A program made the position numbers and the translations under genes. From NCBI GenBank assembly GCA_028869995.1, contig JAGWQN010000093.1:145336-188959 (forward strand): a DNA stretch of 43,624 bases. Reading direction: 5' to 3'. Positions 9,436-18,882 of the stretch are shown here, piece after piece; position 1 is the stretch's first letter, and every line of letters begins with the position of its first letter. The DNA comes from Rhodospirillales bacterium. Its GTDB lineage: Bacteria; Pseudomonadota; Alphaproteobacteria; Acetobacterales; Acetobacteraceae. The notes beneath the pieces were generated by a model. It saw only the letters and a program-made list of their open reading frames with translations, was not told the origin of the DNA and made no database searches.

Positions 9436-10536
9436 GTGAAGGTTCTCGAGATCACCAACGTCGATTTCGCGCTGCGCCAGTTCATCCTGCCGTTGCTGCG
9501 AGGCATTCGCGAACGGGGGCATGAGGTCGTCGGGGTCTCCGCCGACGGCCCGCTGCTCGCGCAGGTGCGCGCCGAGGGGATCCGGGTCGAGACGGTGCCG
9601 ATGTCGCGCAGCCTCTCGCCCGCCGCCCAGCTGCGTGCCTTCCTCGCGCTGCTGGCATTGATGCGCCGCGAGAAGCCCGATCTCGTACATGCGCACATGC
9701 CGATCAGCGGCTTCCTGGCCCGTATCGCGGCTTGGATCGCGGGGGTGCCACGCATTGCCTATACCTGCCACGGTTATCTCTTCAATCAGCCGGGCCCGTG
9801 GTGGCGGCGCCACCTCGCGATCGCGCTGGAGTGGATCGCCGGACGTGTGACCGACGTCTATTTCAACGTGTCTGCGGCGGAGGCACAGGACGCGCGACGG
9901 CTGCATCTCGCCCGCGCGCCGGTCGCCATCGGGAACGGCCGCGACCCCGAGCGGTTTCGTCCGGACCCGCAGGCGCGCGAGCGCATCCGCGCCGAACTGC
10001 AGACGCCACCCGGACGTCCGGTGGTGGTGATCGTCTCCCGCCTGGTGCGCGCCAAGGGCATCCCGGAGCTTCTGGCGGCGATGGCCGACGTCGACGCCGA
10101 GCTCTGGGTGGTGGGCGAGCGCCTCGCGTCCGACCATGACGACTCCGTCGAGCCGGATTTCGCCGCCTGTCAGCTGGGCCCGCGCCTCAAGCGCCTCGGC
10201 TACCGCGAGGACATACCGGCCATCCTTGCCGCCGCCGACATCTTCGCGCTCCCGAGCCATTTCGAGGGGCTGCCGATGTCGATTGTCGAAGCCATGCTGG
10301 TGGGGATGCCCGTCGTCGCCTCGGATCTGCGCGGCGTGCGCGAGCAGGTGGTCGACGGCGAAACCGGATACCTGGTTCCCATTCGCAGCGTCGCGCCGCT
10401 GAGGGCGGCCCTCGCGCGCCTGGCGACCAACCACGCGCTGTGCCGCGCGATGGGCGAGGCCGGGCGCATCCGTGCCATGGAACGCTTCGACGAACGCAAG
10501 ATTCTGGCCCGCACGCTCGACCTCCTCCGCCTCTGA
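9436..10536 (+). CDS. Glycosyltransferase family 4 (GT-B fold)
   Basis: A 366-residue retaining glycosyltransferase. The N-terminal acceptor domain starts [20 protein letters not shown] with a [13 protein letters not shown] segment. The C-terminal nucleotide-sugar domain has [20 protein letters not shown] and the EX7E motif in [13 protein letters not shown], and ends with GETGYLV. This layout is typical of GT4 enzymes that build surface polysaccharide or lipid-linked glycans in the cytoplasm. Sugar and acceptor cannot be read from sequence. It begins with GTG, 21 bp after the MetE-like gene, without a clear Shine-Dalgarno sequence, so it may rely on the upstream transcript. purH follows after 59 bp. 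Confidence 0.88.
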   Translation: MKVLEITNVDFALRQFILPLLRGIRERGHEVVGVSADGPLLAQVRAEGIRVETVPMSRSLSPAAQLRAFLALLALMRREKPDLVHAHMPISGFLARIAAWIAGVPRIAYTCHGYLFNQPGPWWRRHLAIALEWIAGRVTDVYFNVSAAEAQDARRLHLARAPVAIGNGRDPERFRPDPQARERIRAELQTPPGRPVVVIVSRLVRAKGIPELLAAMADVDAELWVVGERLASDHDDSVEPDFAACQLGPRLKRLGYREDIPAILAAADIFALPSHFEGLPMSIVEAMLVGMPVVASDLRGVREQVVDGETGYLVPIRSVAPLRAALARLATNHALCRAMGEAGRIRAMERFDERKILARTLDLLRL

Positions 10537-10595
10537 AGACAACCCGGCCGTCCGCGGCATTTGCGCCCGGTCCCGCCGCGCGCTACCGGGAGGCC

Positions 10596-12170
10596 ATGGC
10601 CGACATCACCCCCATCCGCCGAGCCCTGATCTCCGTCTCCGACAAGACGGGGCTGCTTCCTCTGGCTCGGTTGCTCGCCGAGAACGGCGTCGAGATCCTC
10701 TCGACCGGCGGCACCGCCCGAGCCCTGCGCGAGGCGGGGATCGCGGTGAAGGAAGTCTCCGACCACACCGGCTTCCCGGAGATCCTGGACGGGCGGGTGA
10801 AGACGCTGGTGCCGCAGATCCATGGCGGCCTGCTCGGGCGTCGCGATGACCCTGCTCATGTTCAGCAGATGCAGGCGAACGCGATTGCCCCGATCGATCT
10901 TCTGGTCGTCAATCTCTACCCATTCGAGGAAACGGTCGCGAAAGGCGCCGACTTTGCCACGTGTATCGAGAACATCGATATCGGCGGCCCGGCCCTGATC
11001 CGCGCGGCGGCCAAGAATCACGATTTCGTGGCCGTCCTCACCTCGCCCGACCAATACGCCGCGCTGCAGGCCGAAATCGCCGCCCAAGGCGGTACCGGTA
11101 AGGCGTTGCGCCGCACCCTCGCCGCCGCCGCCTATGCACGCACCGCTGCCTACGACGCGGCCATCTCGGCCTGGTTCGCCGGCCAGCTTGGCGAGACCTA
11201 TCCGGCCCGGATCACCATCGCCGGCACCCGCCGCCAGCTCCTGCGTTACGGCGAAAACCCGCACCAGACGGCGGCCTTCTATGCCACCGGGAACCGCCCC
11301 GGGGTGGCGACCGCAACCCAGGAGCAGGGCAAGGAGCTCTCCTACAACAACCTCAACGACACGGACGCAGCGATCGAATGCGCGGCCGAGTTCGAGGCTC
11401 CCACGATTGTCATCGTCAAGCACGCCAACCCGTGCGGCGTGGCCTCGGCCGCGAGTCTTCACGAAGCGTGGAAATTGGCGCTGCGTTGCGACCCGGTCTC
11501 GGCCTTCGGCGGCATCGTCGCCGCCAATCGCACGCTCGACGAGGAAACCGCGACCGCCATCGCCGGCCTCTTCACCGAGGTCATCGTCGCTCCGGACGCG
11601 ACCGCGGGCGCGCGCGCCGTGCTGGCAAAGAAGAAAAACCTTCGCCTGCTGCTGACCGGCAGGATGCCGGACCCGGCGACCCCGGGCCTCGCCTTTCGCA
11701 GCCTCGCCGGCGGGTTCCTGGTGCAGTCGCGCGATGCCGGCCATGTGGACGCGACAGCCCTGAAGACCGTCACCCGACGCCAGCCGACGCCGCGCGAGCT
11801 CGCGGACCTCCTCTTTGCCTTCCACGTCTGCAAGCACGTCAAGTCGAATGCCATCGTCTATGCTCGGGATGCCGCGACCGTCGGTATCGGCGCCGGCCAG
11901 ATGAGCCGCGTCGATTCCGCACGCATCGCCGCATGGAAGGCGCAGGAGGCGGCGACCGCCGCCGGCCTGCCGGAAACCCTGGCTCGTGGCAGTGTGGCCG
12001 CCTCGGATGCGTTTTTCCCGTTTGCCGACGGCCTCGAGGCGCTAGCGGCCGCGGGCGCGACCGCGGTGATCCAGCCCGGCGGCTCGCTGCGCGACGCGGA
12101 GGTGATCGAGGCGGCGGACCGCGCCGGGCTTGCGATGGTCTTCACCGGCATGCGGCATTTCCGGCACTGA
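10596..12170 (+). CDS. purH: Bifunctional AICAR transformylase / IMP cyclohydrolase
   Basis: A 524-residue PurH of normal full length, catalysing the last two steps of de novo purine synthesis (AICAR to FAICAR to IMP) in the cytoplasm. The N-terminal cyclohydrolase (MGS-like) domain is clear: [33 protein letters not shown] and [19 protein letters not shown]. The transformylase domain has [36 protein letters not shown] and, near the end, [17 protein letters not shown] at 10596 is preceded by GGGAGG only 2 nt away, a tight but plausible ribosome site; an upstream in-frame start at 10440 lies inside the glycosyltransferase and is rejected. dadA follows after 34 bp. Confidence 0.97.
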   Translation: MADITPIRRALISVSDKTGLLPLARLLAENGVEILSTGGTARALREAGIAVKEVSDHTGFPEILDGRVKTLVPQIHGGLLGRRDDPAHVQQMQANAIAPIDLLVVNLYPFEETVAKGADFATCIENIDIGGPALIRAAAKNHDFVAVLTSPDQYAALQAEIAAQGGTGKALRRTLAAAAYARTAAYDAAISAWFAGQLGETYPARITIAGTRRQLLRYGENPHQTAAFYATGNRPGVATATQEQGKELSYNNLNDTDAAIECAAEFEAPTIVIVKHANPCGVASAASLHEAWKLALRCDPVSAFGGIVAANRTLDEETATAIAGLFTEVIVAPDATAGARAVLAKKKNLRLLLTGRMPDPATPGLAFRSLAGGFLVQSRDAGHVDATALKTVTRRQPTPRELADLLFAFHVCKHVKSNAIVYARDAATVGIGAGQMSRVDSARIAAWKAQEAATAAGLPETLARGSVAASDAFFPFADGLEALAAAGATAVIQPGGSLRDAEVIEAADRAGLAMVFTGMRHFRH

Positions 12171-12204
12171 CCGCCCCGTATCGTTCTCCCGGAGTCGCGC
12201 GGAC

Positions 12205-13446
12205 GTGAAAGTCATCGTCATCGGTGCGGGCATCGTGGGTCTGGCCACCGCTTGGTGGATGGCCCGCGACGGCCATGAGGTAACGGTGCTGGACGAGGCG
12301 GAGCAGCCCGGCAGCGGCGCCAGCTTCGCCAACGGCGCACAGCTTTCCTACAGCTACGTCGCTCCGCTGGCCGAACCTGCGATTCTGAAGACACTGCCGA
12401 AATATATGCTCGATCGGAACGGGCCGCTGCGCTTCGTTCCCCGAGCCGATCCAGGGCAATGGTCCTGGCTCCTGCGATTCCTCGCTGCGTGCAATGCCAC
12501 TGCGGCGGCGCACGGCACGGCCAGTCTGTTGCGCCTGTCCTTCGCCAGCCGCGACGCCCTGCACGCGATGCTGGCGGCGACACCCATGGCGTTCGACCAC
12601 GCGCGCAATGGCAAGCTGGTGGTGCAGTCGAGCGTCCAGGCGATGCAGGCAGCCCAAGCCCAGATGCGGCTTCAGGCCGCTCTCGGCTGCGAACAGCAGG
12701 CGCTCACCGCGGCGGAATGCCTGGCGCTGGAGCCGGGTCTCGCGTCCATCCGCCAGCGCCTGGTGGGCGGCATCCTCACCCCCTCCGAGGAAGTCGGGGA
12801 CTGTCACAAGCTCTGCCTCGAGCTCGCGCGCGTCCTGACCAAGCCGGCCTTCGGCGCAACACTCCTGAGCTCGACAAGGGTCGAGCGCCTGGTGGTCGAA
12901 TCCGGACGGCTGCGCGCCGTGCGAACGTCGCGCGGCGATCACGAGGCCGAACTCACCGTGCTCGCCGCCGGCGTCGGCACGCCCACCCTCGGCCGTTCCG
13001 CTCGCGTCACGGTTCCCGTGCTCGCCTTGCGCGGTTATTCGATCACGGCGCCGATCCGGGCCAGCAATTGCGGCCCCCGCCACAGCATCACGGATTCGGC
13101 ACGCAAGACGGTCTATGCTCCGCTCGGCGCCGCGTTGCGCGTCGCGGGTTTCGCCGAGATCGGTACCACCACGCCCACGCCAGGCCGGACCGAGGCGTTG
13201 GCCCGGGAGACCGAAGCGGTGTTCCCCGGTGCCTGCGACACCGCCGCCGCGACGACGTGGACAGGGCTGCGCCCGGCAACCCCCACTTCGCTGCCGCTGA
13301 TCGGACCCACGCGCATCAAAGGTCTCGCGCTCAACGCCGGCCAGGGCGCGCTCGGTTTCACACTTGCGGCCGGTAGCGCGCGTCTGCTTGCCGACCTGGT
13401 CGCCGGCCGCGATCCGCCCGTGGACCCGGCGCCATTCCGGCCCTGA
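12205..13446 (+). CDS. dadA: D-amino acid dehydrogenase, small subunit (FAD-dependent)
   Basis: A 413-residue DadA-type flavoprotein that oxidises D-amino acids to 2-oxo acids and feeds electrons to the respiratory chain at the inner membrane. The FAD dinucleotide fold is at the N-terminus ([20 protein letters not shown]), followed by [20 protein letters not shown] and [15 protein letters not shown], both hallmarks of DadA. The C-terminal FAD region reads [17 protein letters not shown] and [20 protein letters not shown]. The GTG start at 12205 has GGAG 10 nt upstream; the longer open frame from 12130 overlaps purH and is not used. No alanine racemase gene is adjacent, so the substrate range is open. 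Confidence 0.93.
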   Translation: MKVIVIGAGIVGLATAWWMARDGHEVTVLDEAEQPGSGASFANGAQLSYSYVAPLAEPAILKTLPKYMLDRNGPLRFVPRADPGQWSWLLRFLAACNATAAAHGTASLLRLSFASRDALHAMLAATPMAFDHARNGKLVVQSSVQAMQAAQAQMRLQAALGCEQQALTAAECLALEPGLASIRQRLVGGILTPSEEVGDCHKLCLELARVLTKPAFGATLLSSTRVERLVVESGRLRAVRTSRGDHEAELTVLAAGVGTPTLGRSARVTVPVLALRGYSITAPIRASNCGPRHSITDSARKTVYAPLGAALRVAGFAEIGTTTPTPGRTEALARETEAVFPGACDTAAATTWTGLRPATPTSLPLIGPTRIKGLALNAGQGALGFTLAAGSARLLADLVAGRDPPVDPAPFRP

Positions 13447-13552
13447 ATTCAGGCCGTGACGCGGCGACGGTGGCGCCGTATCGTTCCGCTCCGGCCTTGA
13501 TGGAGCCCCGCTCCGGCGGCATCTAGGGTCGCGAGCCTCACGGGAAGCCTCC

Positions 13553-14509
13553 ATGCGCGATTTCGACGAACTGTCCGAACGCGAGATCCTGGCCCTCGCC
13601 ATCGCCGGCGAGGAGGAGGACGGGCGCATCTACATGGATTTCGCCGACGGGTTGCGCGAGAATTATCCGGCATCGGCCAACGTCTTCATCGAGATGGCCG
13701 GAGAGGAGAACGAGCATCGCCGACGGCTCCTCGATCTCTATGTCCACAAGTTCGGCGAGCATATTCCGCTGATCCGCCGCCAGGACGTGCGCGGCTTTGT
13801 CTCGCGCCGGCCGCTCTGGCAGTTGCGCCCGCTGCCACTCGACAAGGTCCGCGAACAGGCCGAGCTGATGGAGCTGGAAACCGCGCGCTTTTACCGCCGC
13901 GCGGCCAGCCGCAGCACCGACGCCTCGATCCGCAAGCTCCTCGGCGACCTCGCCGTCGCCGAGGATTCGCATGAGCACATGGCCGAGCGCCTGGTGGCGG
14001 AGAACCTGACACCAGACGTGCGCCACGCCGAGGATGAGGCGGCGCGCCGCATGTTCGTCTTGCGCGTCATCCAGCCTGGCCTTGCCGGGTTGATGGACGG
14101 CTCCGTATCGACGCTGGCACCCGTGTTTGCCGCCGCCTTCGCGACGCATTCTTCGTGGGAGGCGTTCCTGGTCGGCCTCGCCGCCACGCTCGGCGCCGGC
14201 ATCTCGATGGGCTTCGCGGAGGCCCTCTCGGACAACGGCAGCCTGACCGGCCGCGGCGCGCCCTGGGTGCGCGGCGTGATCTGCGGCCTCATGACGGCTG
14301 CTGGCGGTATCGGCCATACGCTGCCGTTCCTGATTCCCGCGTTCATGACGGCGACCGTGGCGGCCATCATCGTCGTCGTGATCGAACTCGCGATCATCTC
14401 CTGGGTACGCTGGAAATACATGGACACGCCCCCCGTCTCGGCGGCGATGCAGATCGGCTTCGGTGGCGCCCTCGTCTTCGCCACCGGCATCCTGATCGGC
14501 AGCGGCTGA
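13553..14509 (+). CDS. mbfA: Membrane-bound ferritin MbfA (ferritin-like domain fused to VIT1-like transporter)
   Basis: A 318-residue fusion. Residues 1-165 form an erythrin/ferritin-like four-helix domain with repeated di-iron ligand motifs: GEEEDGRIYMDF, GEENEHRRRL, ELMELETARFYRRA and AEDSHEHMAERL. Residues ~180-318 are a VIT1/CCC1-like membrane domain with Gly-rich helices (LVGLAATLGAGISMGFAEAL) and GGALVFATGILIGSG at the end. In Bradyrhizobium and Agrobacterium, MbfA exports iron and protects against peroxide, usually under Irr control. No clear Irr (ICE) box was seen in the 106 bp upstream. The ATG at 13553 has GGGAAG upstream. A YqjI-like metalloregulator lies 1.3 kb downstream. Confidence 0.92.
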   Translation: MRDFDELSEREILALAIAGEEEDGRIYMDFADGLRENYPASANVFIEMAGEENEHRRRLLDLYVHKFGEHIPLIRRQDVRGFVSRRPLWQLRPLPLDKVREQAELMELETARFYRRAASRSTDASIRKLLGDLAVAEDSHEHMAERLVAENLTPDVRHAEDEAARRMFVLRVIQPGLAGLMDGSVSTLAPVFAAAFATHSSWEAFLVGLAATLGAGISMGFAEALSDNGSLTGRGAPWVRGVICGLMTAAGGIGHTLPFLIPAFMTATVAAIIVVVIELAIISWVRWKYMDTPPVSAAMQIGFGGALVFATGILIGSG

Positions 14510-14700
14510 GCCTTGCCGCCACCCAGCGGGCCGCCAAGCTCCCGTGCCGGTGCAGCGGGGGGTCCTCGGTGGACCTCCGGCTGGCGTCTCGCCGCGCGGG
14601 GGCGCGGCATCGTCAGCGTCGCCATCCGGCTGGTCGGCGGGGTGGTCGGGACGCCCCGTGCCACCGGCGCGGTTTTCCTTGCTCATTTTTTCGGTCACCC

Positions 14701-15777
14701 ATGACCCCCCTGCTCCTGCACACTTTCCCCAGCTTCACGACAGGCGGTGCGCAGCGCCGTTTTGTTGCCGTTGCCAATCGCTGGGGGCGCGATTTTCGCC
14801 ACGCCATCGTGGCCATGGACGGTGTGACCGATGCGCGCCACCTGCTCGACCCAGGGCTCGACGTCACCTTCCCCGCCTTCGCCATCCATAAGGGAGAGAC
14901 CCTCGGCACGCTGCGCGCGATGCGCGGATTGCTGCGCACCCTGCGTCCCGCGACGCTGGTCACGAGCAACTGGGGCACCATCGAATGGGCGATCGCCAAC
15001 CGCCTGCCGCATGTGCCGCACCTGCACATGGAGGACGGCTTCGGCCCCGAGGAGCGGGACCACCAAATTCAGCGCCGCGTGCGCGCCCGCCGCCTGTTGC
15101 TGCGCCGTGCCCGCCTCCTCGTTCCTTCGCGCAAGCTCGAAGACATCGCCCGCAAGCAGTGGCGGCTGGACCCACTCTATGTCGCCAATGGCGTCGACCT
15201 GGACCGCTTCGTGCCTTCGCCGCCCCCCACGGGGCTCCCCGTCGTGGGCACGGTCGCGGGCCTGCGCCCGGAGAAGAATGTCGCCCGGCTGCTGCACGCG
15301 AGCGCGCTGGCGGCGCGCCACGTCGCCCATCGCCTGCTGGTCGTGGGCGACGGCCCCGAGCATGACACGCTGGTCGCGTTGGTGCGCCAGCTCGGGCTCG
15401 ACGCAGAGTTTACCGGCCCGATCGCCGACCCGGCGCCGCTCTATGCGCGCATGAGCGTGTTTGCTCTCTCTTCGGACACCGAGCAGATGCCTCTGTCGGT
15501 GCTCGAGGCGATGGCCGCCGGGCTGCCGATCGCGGCGACCGCCGTCGGCGATGTCGGCGCGATGGTCGCCGAGCCCAATCATCCCTTCCTGACGGCGCGC
15601 GCGCCCGAACCCCTCGCCGACGCCCTGGTCAACCTGCTTGCCGATCCTACGCTGAGCCGGCAGCTCGGCGCCGCCAACCGGGCCCGCGCCGAGGCGGTCT
15701 ACGACCAGGAGACGATGTTCGTGTCGCACGCGGCACTCTGGCGCGATCCGATGGCCCGCCTGGCACCGCCGACATAG
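14701..15777 (+). CDS. Glycosyltransferase, GT4-like
   Basis: A 358-residue GT-B glycosyltransferase. It begins MTPLLLHTFPSFTTGGAQRR with the GGAQR glycine-rich loop of the GT4 family. The nucleotide-sugar domain has VGTVAGLRPEKNVARLL, LLVVGDGPEHDTLV and an EX7E motif in DTEQMPLSVLEAMAAGLPI. It differs clearly from the GT at 9436, so the two are not a recent duplication. The acceptor is unknown; surface polysaccharide or lipid glycosylation is the likely role. The 191 bp before it hold no convincing gene, only a short TTG-started frame of low-complexity composition. A repeated dyad operator for the next gene begins 3 bp after its stop codon. Confidence 0.87.
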   Translation: MTPLLLHTFPSFTTGGAQRRFVAVANRWGRDFRHAIVAMDGVTDARHLLDPGLDVTFPAFAIHKGETLGTLRAMRGLLRTLRPATLVTSNWGTIEWAIANRLPHVPHLHMEDGFGPEERDHQIQRRVRARRLLLRRARLLVPSRKLEDIARKQWRLDPLYVANGVDLDRFVPSPPPTGLPVVGTVAGLRPEKNVARLLHASALAARHVAHRLLVVGDGPEHDTLVALVRQLGLDAEFTGPIADPAPLYARMSVFALSSDTEQMPLSVLEAMAAGLPIAATAVGDVGAMVAEPNHPFLTARAPEPLADALVNLLADPTLSRQLGAANRARAEAVYDQETMFVSHAALWRDPMARLAPPT

Positions 15778-15780
15778 TTT

Positions 15781-15820
15781 TCGATATATCTTGATATTCG
15801 ATATATCGATACCATATCGG
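15781..15820 (+). promoter_or_regulatory. PadR/YqjI-type operator and promoter
   Basis: A conspicuously AT-rich island in GC-rich DNA. It contains a perfect 12-bp palindrome TCGATATATCGA (15798-15809) and an imperfect copy TCGATATATC (15781-15790) offset by 17 bp, plus a half-site CATATCGG. A -35-like TTGATA (15791-15796) and a -10-like CATATC (15813-15818) with a 16-bp spacer straddle the palindrome. Initiation would then fall at or near the ATG at 15825, so the transcript may be leaderless. This is inferred as the autoregulatory site of the gene that follows. Confidence 0.65.
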
Positions 15821-15824
15821 TGTC

Positions 15825-16397
15825 ATGCATCACACCAGCACCTGCGGCTTCGGCCGCCGTTTCGCCCACACCGAGGATGGCCTCGGCGATCGCCAGGAGC
15901 ATCGCCACGGTCATGAACCCCACCGCCGCGGCTTCGGCCGGCGTCGTCCCTTCGACCATGGCGAACTGCGCCTGCTGACGCTGGCCATGATCGCCAGCGA
16001 ACCCCGTCACGGCTACGAGCTGATGAAGGGCATCGAGGAGCGTCTCGGCGGCACCTACAGCCCCAGCCCCGGTGTCATCTACCCGACGCTGTCCTGGCTC
16101 GAGGATATGGGCTTCGTCGCGCTCGACACCGCCGATGGCGGGCGCAAGCGTTACCGCATCACCACCGAGGGCGAGGCCTTCCTGGCCGCCAACCGCTCGG
16201 CACTGGAGGCCTTGGAGGCCAGGCTTGGCAGCAACGTCGAGGGTCGGCCGGGCGTTCCCGCCCCGGTGGTGCGGGGGATGGAAAACCTCAAGCTCGCGCT
16301 GCGCCTGCGGCTCGGGCGCGGCTCGCTGACGTCGGAGGCGGCGGCCAGCATCGCCGGCGCACTCGATGCCGCGGCCGTGGCCATCGAGCGGAGCTGA
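15825..16397 (+). CDS. PadR-family metal-responsive regulator, YqjI-like
   Basis: A 190-residue regulator. After a His-rich N-terminal extension (His at 2, 3, 15, 26, 28, 30, 33 and 45, Cys7) comes a PadR winged helix: DHGELRLLTLAMIASEPRHG, YELMKGIEERLGG, YSPSPGVIYPTLSWLEDMGF and GRKRYRITTEG. The closest match from memory is Escherichia coli YqjI, which has the same His/Cys-rich head and the block HGELRL...HGYEL...SPGVIYPTL, and represses the ferric-siderophore reductase gene yqjH when nickel- or iron-responsive conditions are met. The C-terminal helix region is probably for dimerisation. The dyad operator directly upstream suggests autoregulation. No yqjH-like gene is adjacent; the nearest metal gene is mbfA. 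Metal specificity is inferred. Confidence 0.87.
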   Translation: MHHTSTCGFGRRFAHTEDGLGDRQEHRHGHEPHRRGFGRRRPFDHGELRLLTLAMIASEPRHGYELMKGIEERLGGTYSPSPGVIYPTLSWLEDMGFVALDTADGGRKRYRITTEGEAFLAANRSALEALEARLGSNVEGRPGVPAPVVRGMENLKLALRLRLGRGSLTSEAAASIAGALDAAAVAIERS

Positions 16398-16415
16398 ACG
16401 AACCCGGCGCTAGGC

Positions 16416-16445
16416 GCCCGGCCGGATGGGCTTATCCGGCCGGGC
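16416..16445. terminator. Bidirectional hairpin between PadR and molybdenum hydroxylase genes
   Basis: A perfect 12-bp stem (16416-16427 with 16434-16445) and a 6-nt loop (GGGCTT), placed between two convergent stop codons. It is followed by TTCC on the plus strand and has no long T-tract. Its position and symmetry fit a shared transcription terminator. Confidence 0.65.
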
Positions 16446-16453
16446 TTCCAGCG

Positions 16454-18775
16454 TCAGGCAGCCTTCGCGACCGCCCGCCAGATCTGCTCGGGGGTCGCCG
16501 GCATATCCACGTGAGAGACGCCGAGCGGCGACAGCGCATCGACCACCGCGTTGATCACGGCCGGCGGACTGCCGACGGCGCCGGCCTCGCCCGCGCCCTT
16601 CACGCCGAGCGGGTTGGTGCCGCAAGGCACCTCGACGAACTCCACCTCGATGTCCGGCAGATCGTCGGCCCGCGGAATGGCGTAATCCATCAGGCTTCCG
16701 GACAACAGCTGGCCGGAGGAAGCGTCGTACGCCGTCCGTTCGAGGACCGCCTGGCCAAAGCCCTGAGCCACGCCGCCATGGACCTGGCCGCGCACGATCA
16801 TCGGATTGACCGCCTTGCCGACGTCGTCGGTTACGCTGTAGCGGACCAGGTCGATCACACCGGTTTCCGGATCGACCTCAACCTCGGCGATGTGGCAGCC
16901 GTTGGGGAACGTGTGCGCCTTGATTTCCGCCACCTCCGCGGCGTCCAGCATCGTCACGTCCTCGCCCTTCGCCGCGCGCGCCCGCTGTTGCGCCGCAAGC
17001 TCCATAATGCCCATGCCGCGGTCGGTGCCGACGATGGAAAACCGCCCGGCCTCAAAGACGATATCCGCGGGCGCCGCCTCCATCGCCTCGGATGCGGCCT
17101 TGCGCCCTCGCTCGATCACCGTCGCCGCCGTGGCCAGGATCGCCTGGCCCTCGGAGTAAAGGCTGCGCGCGCCGCCGGTACCGCCGCCCACCGGAATCGT
17201 GTCGGTATCGCCCTGGCGTACCCGCACTTTCTCTCCGGGCACCCCCAGCCGGTCGACTGTCAGCTGAACGTAGGCCGTCTCGTGGCCCTGGCCGGTGGAC
17301 TGCGTGCCGACATAGACATCGACGAACCCGTCATCGGCGAAGCGGATCTCGGCGCGCTCGGTCGGTCCGCCGCCCGTCGCCTCGAGATAGTACGCCATAC
17401 CGATACCGCGCCGCCGGCCGCGCCGCGCCGCCTCCGCCCGCCGCTGCTCGAACCCGGCCCAGTCCACGGCTTTCAGCGCGTGGTCCAGCACGAGGCGGAA
17501 ATCCCCAGAGTCGTAGAGTTTACCCACCGGCGTGCGGTAGGGCATGCGGTCAGGCGTCACCATGTTGCGCCGGCGAAGTTCGACGCGGTCGATCTTCATC
17601 TCCCGGGCCACCGCATCCACCAGCCGCTCGACGAGATAATTCGCTTCCGGCCGCCCGGCGCCGCGATAAGCATCGACCGGCACGGTGTTGGTGAACACGC
17701 CGATGACATTGGCGTAGACGGCCTTGAACCCATAGACGCTCGCGAGCACGCCCGTGCCTGCGCCGGTCGGGATGAAGGGAGCGTAGTTCGAGAGATAGGC
17801 CCCCATGTTGGCAACGTTTCGAGTCCGCAACGCAAGGAACGTGCCGTCCTTGTCCACGGCGAGTTCGCCGAGCGTGACGTTGTCGCGCCCATGACTGTCG
17901 GAGAGAAAGGCCTCCGAACGCTCAGAGGCCCATTTAACCGGGCGGCCCAGCTTGCGCGCGGCGTAGCAGGTCAGCACCTGCTCGGGGTAGAGGAACAGCT
18001 TCATGCCGAACCCGCCGCCGACGTCGGGGGTGATGATGCGGAAGCGGTCCGGATCGACCTTGAAGACATCGTTGCCGAGGAAGTTCTTGAGGCTCCAGCC
18101 GCCCTGGGTGTTGGTGCGCAAGGTCCACCGCTCGCTCGCCGCGTCGTAGGAGGCAAGCGCCGCGCGCGCCTCCATCGAATTCACGATGATGCGGTTGTTG
18201 ACCACGGTGAGCCGCGTGATGTGCGCCGCCCTGGCGAACTCGGCCTCCACCGCGGCTTTGTCACCGATCTCCCAGTCGAAGCAGACGTTGCGCGGGGCCT
18301 GCGGCCACACCTGCGGCTGGCCCGCATCCATCGCGCTGCCAAGATCGGTCACCGATGGACGAATGTCGTAGTCGACGCCGATCGCCTCGGCCGCGTCGCG
18401 CGCCTCCTTCAGCGTCTCGGCGACCACGAACGCGACCGGCGTGCCGACATGATGGACGCCATCGCGCGCCAGCACCGGCCGCTCCGGAGTCACCTGGTCG
18501 CTGCCGTCGCGGTTCTTCATCGTCGCCGCGCAAGGCAGTGTGCCGATGCCATCGGCGTCGAGATCGGCTGCGACATAGATCGCCAGCACGCCGGGCATCG
18601 TCCGGGCCGCTGCCGGGTCGATCGAGCGCAGGCCCGCTGCCGCATGGGGGCTGCGCAGGACCACGCCATAGGTCGTTCCAGGCAACTGGATATCGTCCGT
18701 ATAGCTGCCTGCCCCCTTCAGCAGGCGCGGGTCCTCGACACGGCGGACGGGCTGGGCAAGACCAAACTTTTCCAT
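16454..18775 (-). CDS. Xanthine dehydrogenase/CO dehydrogenase-family large (molybdopterin-binding) subunit, orphan
   Basis: A 773-residue molybdenum-hydroxylase large subunit. The N-terminal aldehyde oxidase hammerhead domain (FGLAQPVRRVEDPRLLKGAG, YTDDIQLPG) is followed by the molybdopterin domain with GGGFGMK (residues 253-259), AYRGAGRPEA (369-378) and, near the C-terminus, the GVKGAGEAG motif that carries the catalytic Glu. The active-site loop is AYRGAGRPE, not the AYXCSFR of true CO dehydrogenases, so CO oxidation is unlikely. These enzymes normally need FAD and 2Fe-2S partner subunits, but none is encoded next to it. GGAGA lies 8 nt before the ATG. It follows the RND pump gene after 107 bp on the same strand and may be cotranscribed. 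Substrate unknown. Confidence 0.9.
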   Translation of the reverse strand: MEKFGLAQPVRRVEDPRLLKGAGSYTDDIQLPGTTYGVVLRSPHAAAGLRSIDPAAARTMPGVLAIYVAADLDADGIGTLPCAATMKNRDGSDQVTPERPVLARDGVHHVGTPVAFVVAETLKEARDAAEAIGVDYDIRPSVTDLGSAMDAGQPQVWPQAPRNVCFDWEIGDKAAVEAEFARAAHITRLTVVNNRIIVNSMEARAALASYDAASERWTLRTNTQGGWSLKNFLGNDVFKVDPDRFRIITPDVGGGFGMKLFLYPEQVLTCYAARKLGRPVKWASERSEAFLSDSHGRDNVTLGELAVDKDGTFLALRTRNVANMGAYLSNYAPFIPTGAGTGVLASVYGFKAVYANVIGVFTNTVPVDAYRGAGRPEANYLVERLVDAVAREMKIDRVELRRRNMVTPDRMPYRTPVGKLYDSGDFRLVLDHALKAVDWAGFEQRRAEAARRGRRRGIGMAYYLEATGGGPTERAEIRFADDGFVDVYVGTQSTGQGHETAYVQLTVDRLGVPGEKVRVRQGDTDTIPVGGGTGGARSLYSEGQAILATAATVIERGRKAASEAMEAAPADIVFEAGRFSIVGTDRGMGIMELAAQQRARAAKGEDVTMLDAAEVAEIKAHTFPNGCHIAEVEVDPETGVIDLVRYSVTDDVGKAVNPMIVRGQVHGGVAQGFGQAVLERTAYDASSGQLLSGSLMDYAIPRADDLPDIEVEFVEVPCGTNPLGVKGAGEAGAVGSPPAVINAVVDALSPLGVSHVDMPATPEQIWRAVAKAA

Positions 18776-18882
18776 CAGGTGTTCTCCGGCATTTTCTCGT
18801 CACTCAGTCTAGTCGGCGGCGAGCAAACGCCAACCCCCCATCCGGCCCCGCCCACCGGCCTTTCCTTCCGCCACGCCACCGC

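Noticed and set aside
8404-10560. 718-residue open frame on the minus strand opposite the MetE-like and GT4 genes
   Set aside because: It lies wholly antisense to two well-recognised genes. Its Arg/His/Gly/Asp-rich composition is what high-GC coding DNA gives on the opposite strand, and no family is recognisable.
13447-13552. Irr (ICE) box before mbfA
   Set aside because: No AT-rich inverted repeat of the expected kind was found by eye in this stretch.
14513-14704. 63-residue TTG-started frame between mbfA and the glycosyltransferase
   Set aside because: No ribosome site, biased Pro/Gly/Arg/Ala content and no recognisable family; the 191-bp gap is better called non-coding.
15699-16010. 103-residue minus-strand frame with hydrophobic stretch, opposite the PadR gene
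   Set aside because: It opposes the YqjI-like protein, whose alignment is strong over the same bases, and it reads through the operator. I judged it a shadow, although a small membrane protein cannot be ruled out without expression data.
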